Below, piece by piece: positions 6,805 through 12,731 of a stretch of 36,971 nucleotides of DNA. The notes beneath the pieces were generated by a model. The model saw only the letters and a list, made by a program, of their open reading frames with translations, was not told where the DNA came from and made no database searches. Position numbers and translations under genes: made by a program. Source of the DNA: a virus; IMG/VR virus record IMGVR_UViG_3300020147_000021, positions 1 to 36,971 of that record, one strand, 5' to 3'. Positions within the stretch are counted from its first letter, which is position 1; the number at the start of each line of letters is the position of its first letter.

Positions 6805-6876
6805 ATCGTATTTTCCTTGTATTTTCGCTGTATTAAATTTGTATTAACATCGTATTATAGAGAATTTATCCCTATA
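6805..6876 (-). promoter_or_regulatory. gp32 mRNA leader: five AATAC repeats at 11-nt period plus 5' hairpin
   Basis: Read leftward, AATAC occurs at 6856-6852, 6845-6841, 6834-6830, 6823-6819 and 6812-6808, each exactly 11 nt apart. The array is AT-rich and looks unstructured, and it runs through AAGGA (6818-6814) to within 3 nt of the ATG. Immediately 5' is an 8-bp hairpin, 6876-6869 with 6863-6856 (one G-T pair, 5-nt loop), close to the predicted RNA 5' end. In T4 the gp32 mRNA is repressed by gp32 itself through a 5' structure plus a repetitive unstructured stretch over the ribosome site; this has the same layout. The repeats are seen; the operator role is inferred. Confidence 0.7.
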
Positions 6877-6879
6877 TAC

Positions 6880-6887
6880 TATTTATA
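6880..6887 (-). promoter_or_regulatory. T4-type late promoter TATAAATA for gp32
   Basis: Exact TATAAATA read leftward, in the gap between gp59 and gp32. The expected start near 6874 would give a leader of about 70 nt that begins at the hairpin and contains the AATAC array. gp32 would thus have late transcripts independent of the upstream 59/33 operon. Confidence 0.7.
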
Positions 6888-6899
6888 GGAGTTAAATGA

Positions 6900-7499
6900 C
6901 TATTTTGAAAATATTTCATTTATTTCTTCATACCATTCATCATATACGGGTTTAATTTTATCTGGATTAAACTTCACAAATCTTGAACTCTTTCTCAATC
7001 TTAATAATTCGTCGTTCCAAATCATTGTAAACGAAGGATTATTCCATCGACTAAACATACCATTGAAAGAGTTTAATATAACCAGGGTTTCATGACTAAT
7101 ATTTCCATTGATGTACAACAGAAATAAATCATCATAAGATTCATTAACTTTAATTGAACCTTCCAGAGCTCCACTTGAAATCAAATTCAAGTCATCTTTG
7201 AAAACTTGGGTTATAGCTTGTGATTTACTAACCCATTTAAGATAATTTTCGGAGCCTGACACTGGGTCATAGAGGAAATTCTTGCAACCATAGGAAAAAT
7301 TAGCTACGTAGTATCTAACGCAATCCCTTGGTTGTTTAAATTTTTTGGCTAACTTCTCAAATAGAAACTTATCGCTTCTCTTATTATAATAATCAACTCC
7401 AGTGTGCTTTACTCTTGGTGTTTCGAATAAATCGAAAGACTCAACGGTAAAATGTAACTTAACTGGAATGTATAACTTATATGCTTCATAACCTGTCAT
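6900..7499 (-). CDS. 59: Replicative helicase loader gp59
   Basis: A 199-residue T4 gp59-type protein, which binds fork DNA and gp32 and loads the gp41 helicase. T4 gp59 is 217 residues, so the size fits. Family features are an N-terminal GYEAYKLYIPVKLHFT (compare the T4 KSVYKLYLMIKQHM), KRSDKFLFEKLAKKF, YYVANFSYGCKNFLYDP and a C-terminal helical half with HETLVILNSF and MIWNDELLRLRK. The start overlaps the gp33 stop as ATGA, so translation is coupled. Its direct neighbours, gp33 upstream and gp32 downstream, reproduce the T4 order. Identification combines sequence pattern and synteny. Confidence 0.88.
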   Translation of the reverse strand: MTGYEAYKLYIPVKLHFTVESFDLFETPRVKHTGVDYYNKRSDKFLFEKLAKKFKQPRDCVRYYVANFSYGCKNFLYDPVSGSENYLKWVSKSQAITQVFKDDLNLISSGALEGSIKVNESYDDLFLLYINGNISHETLVILNSFNGMFSRWNNPSFTMIWNDELLRLRKSSRFVKFNPDKIKPVYDEWYEEINEIFSK

Positions 7500-7717
7500 A
7501 GCTTAGTTGAATCTGTATCACTTTTTAAAAATTTCATGTTGATAAAGTCTTGTTTCATTTTGAGCTTAAGTGATTTATTCACTAGACCTTTAATATCTTC
7601 TGGGTCTATTTTATTCTCATGACAATACTTCAAAATGGCATCTACATAAGTTATAGTCTTATCTTGATGAACCATTTGTTCTATAAATTTTGAAAACTCA
7701 TTTGGATTGTTGAACAT
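7496..7717 (-). CDS. 33: Late transcription coactivator gp33
   Basis: A 73-residue protein of the short gp33 type (T4 gp33 has 112 residues). In T4, gp33 binds the beta flap of RNA polymerase and links it to the sliding clamp, allowing gp55-directed transcription from TATAAATA promoters. The sequence shows the typical FSKFIEQMV, then TYVDAILKYCHENKIDPEDI and LVNKSLKLKMKQDFINMKFL. GAGGG lies 9 nt before the ATG. It overlaps gp59 by 4 nt (ATGA) and the upstream small gene by 20 nt. Several TATAAATA sites in this window agree with a gp33/gp55 late system, though gp55 itself is not in the window. Confidence 0.85.
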   Translation of the reverse strand: MFNNPNEFSKFIEQMVHQDKTITYVDAILKYCHENKIDPEDIKGLVNKSLKLKMKQDFINMKFLKSDTDSTKL

Positions 7718-7907
7718 AATTTAATACCCTCAATCTATTTTCAATTTCTCTGTATCGGGTAAGGTTTTCATTATAAGGTTGCCAAAGAGGGTGTTTGTTA
7801 TTAAGTTCATCCATAGCATCTGAATTTTCATCAAGAAACTCGTTGAACCAGATATTCAGTTTAGTTCTTTCATTTACAAGTTCTATTACTTCCGGTGTCG
7901 TTATCAT
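7698..7907 (-). CDS. Small hypothetical protein
   Basis: A 69-residue, mostly helical, charged protein starting MITTPEVIELVNERTKLNIW with a Trp/Pro centre (HPLWQPYNENL). I do not recognise a family. It is real by context: its ATG overlaps the stop of the preceding 56-residue gene as ATGA (7904-7907) and its end overlaps gp33 by 20 nt, so it belongs to a tightly packed leftward operon. There is no clear Shine-Dalgarno sequence of its own, which suggests it depends on translational coupling. It could be a small regulator or an accessory of the late-transcription gene next door; this is only positional. Confidence 0.7.
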   Translation of the reverse strand: MITTPEVIELVNERTKLNIWFNEFLDENSDAMDELNNKHPLWQPYNENLTRYREIENRLRVLNYVQQSK

Positions 7908-8074
7908 TCTAAGCCGTATCCAATTCCGTTAGCAATATCACGAATAAACTTAATTAATTGAGATGAATTCTTAAAGATGAATTGTTTGTCATCATACCAA
8001 ACTACAAAACCATTTTGTGCTTTAGTGATATTAATATCCCAGTTTTCTGGACCTGATTGTTTATTTTCTGACAT
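7904..8074 (-). CDS. Small hypothetical protein, 56 aa
   Basis: A 56-residue gene beginning MSENKQSGPENWDINI. AAAGGG lies a few nt before the ATG, the stop overlaps the next ATG as TGA within ATGA, and 1 nt separates it from the upstream gene. The protein has a beta-hairpin-like centre (NGFVVWYDDKQFIF) followed by an amphipathic helix (SSQLIKFIRDIANG). This layout resembles small single-domain proteins common in T4-like phages and its neighbour at 8076-8252 (VNGFMVKNGTLKDLQEAKDYI). No function can be assigned. Confidence 0.75.
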   Translation of the reverse strand: MSENKQSGPENWDINITKAQNGFVVWYDDKQFIFKNSSQLIKFIRDIANGIGYGLE

Positions 8075-8075
8075 A

Positions 8076-8252
8076 TTAACCCTTTAATAGTGTAATCGAC
8101 TTGATGTAGTCTTTAGCTTCTTGTAAATCCTTCAATGTTCCATTTTTTACCATGAATCCATTGACCTCAACTGAGAATTTACCAGAGCTGTCTTCAAAGA
8201 TATTAATTGCCATATCTCTATCGTCAAACAAAATTTCTTCAACTAACTTCAT
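8076..8252 (-). CDS. Small hypothetical protein, 58 aa
   Basis: A 58-residue protein, MKLVEEILFDDRDMAIN..., ending SITLLKG. The frame is open to a TTG at 8279, but GGAG lies about 7 nt before ATG 8252 and the region upstream is already used by the gene at 8239-8403, so ATG 8252 is chosen. It has an acidic N-terminus, a beta hairpin (FSVEVNGFMVKNG) and a C-terminal helix (KDLQEAKDYIKSI). The hairpin-helix plan is like the next gene (7904-8074), and the two may be diverged paralogues. No family is recognised. Confidence 0.7.
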   Translation of the reverse strand: MKLVEEILFDDRDMAINIFEDSSGKFSVEVNGFMVKNGTLKDLQEAKDYIKSITLLKG

Positions 8253-8403
8253 ATACTTCTCCAAATTCGTATTCCACAATGATATCTTCTGGGAAATTGT
8301 CTTGATATATCAGACGACGTCTCGCTTGGTCTTCTGATATCTTGCGTTTGAATGTTACTATTTCTAGTAACTTACCTTCATGATATATTCTGTATCGGAA
8401 CAT
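8239..8403 (-). CDS. Small hypothetical protein, 54 aa
   Basis: A 54-residue protein reading MFRYRIYHEGKLLEIVTFKR, followed by a basic helix with EDQARRRLIYQ and an acidic end with IIVEYEFGEVYE. GAGG is placed 7 nt before the ATG. The gene overlaps its upstream neighbour by 26 nt and its downstream neighbour by 14 nt, which explains why such a short frame is easily missed. The reading frame fills what would otherwise be the only gap in the operon. No homologous family is recognised. Confidence 0.65.
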   Translation of the reverse strand: MFRYRIYHEGKLLEIVTFKRKISEDQARRRLIYQDNFPEDIIVEYEFGEVYEVS

Positions 8404-8596
8404 AAACTACCTCAACGTCAAAATTAATATAGTCGTTATCAACAAACTGAGATAGTTCTTTGATTGCGCTGGCCGCACGTTTGGCCGCATCTACAGTATC
8501 GTATTCTACTTCCGAATAAGATTTTCTAATGAACCCTTCCGAACTGTCAAGCTTGACGACTTTCCAGACCGTACGGGTATTGTACGATGTTTGCAT
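8378..8596 (-). CDS. Small hypothetical protein, 72 aa
   Basis: A 72-residue protein, MQTSYNTRTVWKVVKLD..., with an alternating beta pattern, a helix (DAAKRAASAIKELSQF) and a final strand (INFDVEVVYVPI). The helix carries a run of Ala and may pack on the sheet. No family is recognised. It is the first gene after a 55-nt gap, with a weak GGGT ribosome site. It begins the run of overlapping small genes that leads into gp33, gp59 and gp32. No clear promoter is seen just upstream. Confidence 0.65.
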   Translation of the reverse strand: MQTSYNTRTVWKVVKLDSSEGFIRKSYSEVEYDTVDAAKRAASAIKELSQFVDNDYINFDVEVVYVPIQNIS

Positions 8597-8651
8597 TCAG
8601 ACCCAGCTATATTAATAACTAAAACGTACTACGGTGAAACTAGCTGTATTA

Positions 8652-8954
8652 TCACTGAAATACTACACCAAAGACATACATAATGAACATAATAAATGTC
8701 ATTACGAACAAACTGGATTTTTTCCAAGATATGGCGATGATAAGCCATAAGAAGTTTGCTACGATAAAAACATACTTATTCCAGGGAACAATATCTTGAG
8801 CTGTCAAATACGTCCCAACTAGAATAAGAAATACTGCTAAGTACTCAACTAGTTTTATAATTATATCAAAAAATATCTTTTTAGTAAAATTTATTTTCAA
8901 TATCCGGCTAATTCTTTGAATTTTTTTCGTGCTTTTATAAATTCCGGAATCCAT
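8652..8954 (-). CDS. Small integral membrane protein
   Basis: A protein of up to 100 residues with three hydrophobic segments: VEYLAVFLILVGTYLTA, YVFIVANFLWLIIAI and SLFVMTFIMFIMYVFGVVF. The 'ANFLWxxxxxxWKxxSLFVM' pattern recalls small membrane proteins common in marine T4-like phages; the function is unknown. The start is unclear. ATG 8954 overlaps the exonuclease gene by 58 nt and has no ribosome site. A TTG at 8900, which overlaps the exonuclease stop as TTGA, would give a more usual short N-terminus (MKINFTKK) before the first membrane segment. The basic N-terminus suggests it stays in the cytoplasm. Confidence 0.65.
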   Translation of the reverse strand: MDSGIYKSTKKIQRISRILKINFTKKIFFDIIIKLVEYLAVFLILVGTYLTAQDIVPWNKYVFIVANFLWLIIAISWKKSSLFVMTFIMFIMYVFGVVFQ

Positions 8955-9541
8955 TTATCGGTTGGTTCTACAAAAACTATTGGATTGCGTTCCTCTTCAA
9001 CTGCCATCGCTATCACAAGATTTGGAACTACAATTTTATATTTCTCAAACATACAAAGAGCATAAAAACTTGTTTGAATAAAATATGAAGGAATTTCTTC
9101 GATTGTTTTGGACCTCTTTGAGGTCTTCCAATCTATTACTGAGACTTTACCTTTGTATTCAGCAACAAGGTCTACTGTTCCTGCGGTTTGAAACCTGTCA
9201 GAGTATAGTTGTTTTTCGATACCATAGACATTATTGACTTCTGTAAGAATCTTCTTGAACTGATTAAACATCTCAATGTCAAGAAAAGATGGTTTTGGAG
9301 TTTTATTGTTTAGATAGTCTTCACATAGACCATGTAGAGCGGTTCCTCGGAGAGTTGCTCTCTTTGAAACCCTATTTGCTTCTTCTTCACCTACTTTACT
9401 TTTCCACTCATCAATCCATGTGTTATCGGATATCTTACTTAAAACGGTTGTTATTGAGGGGTATTTGTTTCCAGATGGAGTTTCGTATAATCGTCTATCA
9501 GGTAGGTTTATTTGAACTAAAGGGTGATAATCAATATCAAT
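8897..9541 (-). CDS. PD-(D/E)XK exonuclease, Cas4/RecB-like, without a canonical start codon
   Basis: A DNA exonuclease-like protein of about 214 residues. The conserved N-terminal part includes YPSITTVLSKISD, WIDEWKSKVGEEEANR and RGTALHGLCEDYL (His and Glu of the RecB-type motif). The core follows with TAGTVDLVAEYKG and VSVIDWKTSK (metal-binding Asp, Asp and Lys), then a QTSFYALCMF QxxxY-like motif. The first ATG in frame is at 9271, inside the domain and after the RGTALH motif. Between the upstream in-frame stop inside the deaminase gene and 9271 there is no ATG, GTG or TTG. I place the start at ATT 9541, which overlaps the deaminase stop as ATTGA, but this is a guess; a CTG near 9582 is possible. 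It probably acts in recombination or DNA processing. Confidence 0.7.
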   Translation of the reverse strand: MDIDYHPLVQINLPDRRLYETPSGNKYPSITTVLSKISDNTWIDEWKSKVGEEEANRVSKRATLRGTALHGLCEDYLNNKTPKPSFLDIEMFNQFKKILTEVNNVYGIEKQLYSDRFQTAGTVDLVAEYKGKVSVIDWKTSKRSKTIEEIPSYFIQTSFYALCMFEKYKIVVPNLVIAMAVEEERNPIVFVEPTDKWIPEFIKARKKFKELAGY

Positions 9542-9995
9542 GTGAGATATTTTCGAAGTAGTGGTAATATTCGACTCCAGCTTCCTTAAACATTTCCTTA
9601 GTCAAATTATTAGATTCAACCCATTTTTCTGATACGTCAAGTTGAGACATAGAAATTACTCGTGTAATACCGACTTGAATAATCCCTTTAGCACATTCTG
9701 AACATACAGGAAGGCCATAGACATATAAAGTTGCACCTTCTAATGACACACCAGCCAAACATGCGTTAAAAATCAAGTTCATCTCAGAATGAATAACGTA
9801 TTGATACTTAACTTCTCTATTGTTGTATCGTTCTTCTGAGTCAGTAATTCCACGTGGAAATCCATTGTATCCAGTTGCTAGGATGTTTTTATGTTTTCCA
9901 ACAGCAACGGACCCAATCTTTTTAGATGGGTCCTTTGACCATGATGCCTTTTCTTTTGCGTCTTTTAGAAAACGACTATCCCATTTTGTCAACAT
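9537..9995 (-). CDS. dCMP deaminase
   Basis: A 152-residue zinc deaminase converting dCMP to dUMP, feeding dTMP synthesis during phage replication. The zinc and catalytic motif is HSEMN (His69, Glu71) with PVCSECAKGI (Cys98, Cys101), and an upstream TGYNGFPRG loop is typical of the enzyme. The frame also allows TTG 3 nt earlier, but GAGGAG sits 8 nt before ATG 9995. T4 Cd has an extra zinc site; I do not see its additional cysteines here. The gene overlaps the membrane-protein gene upstream by 20 nt and the exonuclease start downstream, so it belongs to the same leftward early operon. Confidence 0.93.
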   Translation of the reverse strand: MLTKWDSRFLKDAKEKASWSKDPSKKIGSVAVGKHKNILATGYNGFPRGITDSEERYNNREVKYQYVIHSEMNLIFNACLAGVSLEGATLYVYGLPVCSECAKGIIQVGITRVISMSQLDVSEKWVESNNLTKEMFKEAGVEYYHYFENISH

Positions 9996-10305
9996 CAATT
10001 TTACTCCTCACTACAAAAATAGGTATATTATGTCTTTGATAGTAACCCTTCATATAAGTATATGAAAAGCTATTTCCTTCTGATAGAGAATCAAAATCCC
10101 TACTCATAAGAAATTTCTTTTTAGTCATTCTTTGAATGTCACCAATATAAAAATCATATCGGTACTTATATTGAGTAATTGCTTTAGGTTTGAATAGCTT
10201 TTTCTTGATATAAGAGAAGACGTAGGAAAAATATACCCCTAATACTGATAGGATATATCCAGAACATAGCATGAAAGCTATGTAGAAATTTATTAGTTTG
10301 TCCAT
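9976..10305 (-). CDS. Hypothetical protein with N-terminal membrane anchor
   Basis: A 109-residue protein. Residues 5-33 are hydrophobic (FYIAFMLCSGYILSVLG, then VYFSYVFSYI), followed by the basic KKKLFKPK. This predicts one or two membrane passes with the remaining basic, Tyr-rich domain (FYIGDIQRMTKKKFLMSRD) in the cytoplasm. No family is recognised. AAGGAG stands 7 nt before the ATG. A sigma70-like promoter (10332-10360) lies just upstream, which makes this the likely first gene of the leftward early operon running through the deaminase and exonuclease. Confidence 0.7.
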   Translation of the reverse strand: MDKLINFYIAFMLCSGYILSVLGVYFSYVFSYIKKKLFKPKAITQYKYRYDFYIGDIQRMTKKKFLMSRDFDSLSEGNSFSYTYMKGYYQRHNIPIFVVRSKIDVDKMG

Positions 10306-10331
10306 GTCTACTCCTTACTTATCATATTGAA

Positions 10332-10360
10332 ATTATATACTTACATTAATTAAAAGTAAA
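10332..10360 (-). promoter_or_regulatory. Sigma70-like early promoter (leftward)
   Basis: Read leftward: TTTACT (10360-10355), a 17-bp spacer, then a perfect TATAAT (10337-10332). The start would be near 10325, giving a leader of about 20 nt for the gene starting at 10305. It is a host-type promoter, unlike the TATAAATA sites, so this block is probably transcribed early. Confidence 0.6.
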
Positions 10361-10402
10361 ATTTAATTTATTGTACTTTAATTCCAAAAACCATTATAAT
10401 TA

Positions 10403-10437
10403 ATACTGTTATTCGGCACAGAGTAGATACTGTTATT
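10403..10437. repeat. 11-bp direct repeat
   Basis: ATACTGTTATT occurs at 10403-10413 and 10427-10437, 24 nt apart; the second copy covers the gp4 stop codon. This AT-rich stretch (10306-10432) otherwise holds only the sigma70-like promoter. The role is unknown; it may be a duplication or a protein-binding site. Confidence 0.5.
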
Positions 10438-10900
10438 TTATACCAAGGTCTTTCTCTGTGACAATCTTGAATTCCCAGCCTCTATCTGTAGCATATTTAC
10501 CAGCAGCAGTCCATTTAGCTTGATTAACAGCGTAAGTCATCTGTTCACTTAGAATTCGTTTCTTTCTCTTATTACCAATAGTAGGTTTATTAGCCTGAAC
10601 AGAAGGTTTGACTTCAAGAAGGTATGTCTTCTGAATATTACCTCTAGTCACTACTGTAACTTTGAAGTCAACAAAATATCTATGATACTTCCCATCTATT
10701 GGAGATATGTATGGAATAATAGTTTCTTCTGATGACCATTTTATTATTGACGGATTTTCATCCAACCATTTCATTAGTTTATATTCCCAAGAACTTCTAT
10801 ACACTACGTTATTATAGTCTCCGGCATATTTCTGCTTATTCTTTATATGGAATATGCCTTGTTTATATTTTGATTTACTCTTTTGGGAAGATATCGTCAT
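10433..10900 (-). CDS. 4: Head completion nuclease gp4
   Basis: A 155-residue T4 gp4 (gp50)-family head completion protein, added to filled heads before the tail joins. Recognisable blocks are KYKQGIFHIKNKQKYAGD, VVYRSSWEYKLMKWLDENPS and IKWSSEETIIPYISPIDGKYH, then RYFVDFKV and TYLLEVKP. The VDF...LEVK arrangement gives the acidic and Lys residues of a PD-(D/E)XK nuclease. Length matches T4 gp4 (150 residues). It is leftward and has its own late-type promoter (CATAAATA at 10940-10933), while the neighbouring gp48 points the other way. In T4, gene 4 also sits next to baseplate gene 53. Confidence 0.9.
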   Translation of the reverse strand: MTISSQKSKSKYKQGIFHIKNKQKYAGDYNNVVYRSSWEYKLMKWLDENPSIIKWSSEETIIPYISPIDGKYHRYFVDFKVTVVTRGNIQKTYLLEVKPSVQANKPTIGNKRKKRILSEQMTYAVNQAKWTAAGKYATDRGWEFKIVTEKDLGIK

Positions 10901-10907
10901 TTAAACC

Positions 10908-10915
10908 TATAAATA
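10908..10915 (+). promoter_or_regulatory. T4-type late promoter TATAAATA for the gp48 operon
   Basis: Exact TATAAATA, rightward, 35 nt before the gp48 ATG; the start is expected near 10921. It is the only clear exact late promoter before the long rightward structural operon. It faces the leftward CATAAATA at 10933-10940. Confidence 0.75.
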
Positions 10916-10932
10916 ATTAATACAATAAATTC

Positions 10933-10940
10933 TATTTATG
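10933..10940 (-). promoter_or_regulatory. Late promoter CATAAATA for gp4 (leftward)
   Basis: TATTTATG on the plus strand, CATAAATA leftward, one base from the T4 consensus. It is placed 32 nt before the gp4 ATG, with the start near 10927. It overlaps in function with the facing promoter at 10908-10915. Confidence 0.6.
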
Positions 10941-10950
10941 GGCATTTTTA

Positions 10951-12231
10951 ATGGCTATTGACCCAAATTTACTAAAAACATATATACCTAATGTTGAAGA
11001 TTTAAAACCTGACGTGTTTAGGTCTGTGAGAAATCAGGTCGGCACTTTGGTTGATGATGGATATCAAACACATATCCCTTCTGTACTACAATCAGGAAGT
11101 CCGGAAGAAATCAATTCAGAAGTATATCCACCTTATAAAGCTGAGTCAAAATATGATATGACTCAGCATACTTATCCAGAAGATTTGTTTGCTGAAGATT
11201 CGAGATATGGTGGTATGTATGTTGTGTTTTATGTCAACGTTCAAGAGGATTCTAAGTTAGCACAGACCAACCCAGTTTTGATAATTCCTGATTCTGAAGT
11301 TACTAAAGGGAAGGGTTCACAGATTACAAAGAGAAAAGTAACTAGTGGGCAGTTGACAGGTTCTCTTGCAGGTTTAGGTGCTATAGCTGGTACTGCTGTA
11401 GGCTCTATTATTGGGGTAGGTGGAGCCGGTGGAGTAACAGGTACAGCACTTGGAGCTTTAGTTGGTGGGGCCCAAACGGTAGTAAAAACTGAGCAATTCT
11501 CTGAAAATGAGAAGAGTCCAAAATATACATTGGACCAATTGACAGGGATAAACTTAACAAAACAAACAAAAAGAATTAAGACCGCAATTGCACTATATAC
11601 TCCAAATGATTTGATGTTTAAGTACGGTGTTAACTGGGGAGATGATGATACTCTTATTCTACAAGCAGCATTAGAAGCCGGAGAGGACATAAAAAATACA
11701 GTTGCGGATATCATGAAGGGTGATACTTCATCGATGAGTCTATCCGGTGCTCTTGGAAATGGATATCTTCAAGGATTAGCCTTGAAGGCCGCTCAAGCAG
11801 CTGGTGCTGATGGTCTTTCTGCTTTAACAGGAACGGCTCCTAACCCAAGAAAAGAACAGATTTTTAACGGGGTTGACTTTAGAACCCATCAGTTTCTTTT
11901 CAGATTCTGGATTAGAAGCGAGACTGAACATATAAATGTAAAGAATATCATCAGAGAATTCAAGTACCACATGCATCCTGAATTTAAGGATGGAAATGAA
12001 TATATCTTCTTATACCCATCTGAATTTGATATTCAATTTTATTATAAGGACAAAGAATCGGATGAACTTCCTAAATATACATCATGCGTGTTAACGGATG
12101 TAAGTTCAAATTATACACCGAATGGTGTATTCAATCTTCTTAAACAAGGGAAGCCTGCCGAAATTACCCTTAACTTGATGTTTAGAGAATTGGCAATTCT
12201 AACCAAGGAAGATATTGAGAAGGGATATTAA
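10951..12231 (+). CDS. 48: Baseplate tail-tube cap gp48
   Basis: A 426-residue gp48-type protein that caps the hub and connects it to the tube with gp54. Family features are the N-terminal VRNQVGTLVDDGYQTHIPSV with YPPYKAESKYDMTQHTYPEDL, and the C-terminal EQIFNGVDFRTHQFLFRFWI followed by FKYHMHPEF and FEIxFYYK-like strands (tube fold). Residues about 138-175 form a Gly/Ala-rich hydrophobic stretch (AGLGAIAGTAVGSIIG and VTGTALGALVGG) resembling a glycine zipper. T4 gp48 is 364 residues, so this insert may explain the extra length. It follows the late promoter at 10908 and joins gp53 with a 1-nt overlap (TAATG). Confidence 0.82.
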   Translation: MAIDPNLLKTYIPNVEDLKPDVFRSVRNQVGTLVDDGYQTHIPSVLQSGSPEEINSEVYPPYKAESKYDMTQHTYPEDLFAEDSRYGGMYVVFYVNVQEDSKLAQTNPVLIIPDSEVTKGKGSQITKRKVTSGQLTGSLAGLGAIAGTAVGSIIGVGGAGGVTGTALGALVGGAQTVVKTEQFSENEKSPKYTLDQLTGINLTKQTKRIKTAIALYTPNDLMFKYGVNWGDDDTLILQAALEAGEDIKNTVADIMKGDTSSMSLSGALGNGYLQGLALKAAQAAGADGLSALTGTAPNPRKEQIFNGVDFRTHQFLFRFWIRSETEHINVKNIIREFKYHMHPEFKDGNEYIFLYPSEFDIQFYYKDKESDELPKYTSCVLTDVSSNYTPNGVFNLLKQGKPAEITLNLMFRELAILTKEDIEKGY

Positions 12232-12728
12232 TGTATTTCCGCAATTTTCCTAAGATTCCATATACGTTTATTGTAGATGGTGAAGAAAAGAATATTCTTG
12301 TTAGTGACATAACAAGAAACGTGAGATTTTTAGCTAAGACCTTAAAGTCAATAGAACTTTATGATAATTACATCATAAAAGACGGTGAGACCCCGGAAAT
12401 TATATCTGATAAGTTCTATGGTACTCCTGAGTATCATTGGATTATCATGCTTGCCAACGATAAGTATGACTACATTGAGGATTTTCCAAGAACTCAACAA
12501 GCCTTGGATAAATACATTATTACTAAACATGGTGATGAGGCTGATGAGATTGCATTCTATATAAAGAACGGTCGTATCGTAGACTATGGTACAGTGGGAG
12601 CATCTGGTGTTACGAATAGAGCATATGAGAACCTATTGAATGAATCAAAAAGAAAGATAAAAATAATCTCAAAGGACCTTTTGAACATAGTTCTAAAGGA
12701 CTTTAATAGAATCGTTACTACTTGGTAA
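12231..12728 (+). CDS. 53: Baseplate wedge gp53
   Basis: A 165-residue wedge protein that in T4 locks the wedge to the hub. It shows the gp53 core: a DNYIIKDGETPEIISDKFYG stretch resembling a LysM-like fold, then TPEYHWIIMLANDKYDYIEDFPRTQQALDKYI (compare the T4 NPQLYWVLLMCNDNYDPYYGW). A C-terminal helix has KRKIKIISKDLLNIVLKDF, comparable to the T4 LRQIKIIAKSDIN. T4 gp53 has 196 residues. AAGGGA precedes the start at good spacing. It sits between gp48 and gp27, inside the hub cluster. Confidence 0.9.
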   Translation: MYFRNFPKIPYTFIVDGEEKNILVSDITRNVRFLAKTLKSIELYDNYIIKDGETPEIISDKFYGTPEYHWIIMLANDKYDYIEDFPRTQQALDKYIITKHGDEADEIAFYIKNGRIVDYGTVGASGVTNRAYENLLNESKRKIKIISKDLLNIVLKDFNRIVTTW

Positions 12729-12731
12729 TTA

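Noticed and set aside
8597-8651. Possible tRNA or terminator in the 55-nt gap
   Set aside because: Too short for a tRNA, no cloverleaf, and no stem followed by a T tract could be found; nothing else supported.
11241-11714. 157-codon minus-strand open frame inside gp48
   Set aside because: Antisense to the Gly/Ala-rich part of gp48; the Pro/Ala-rich translation is the usual shadow of Gly/Ala codons.
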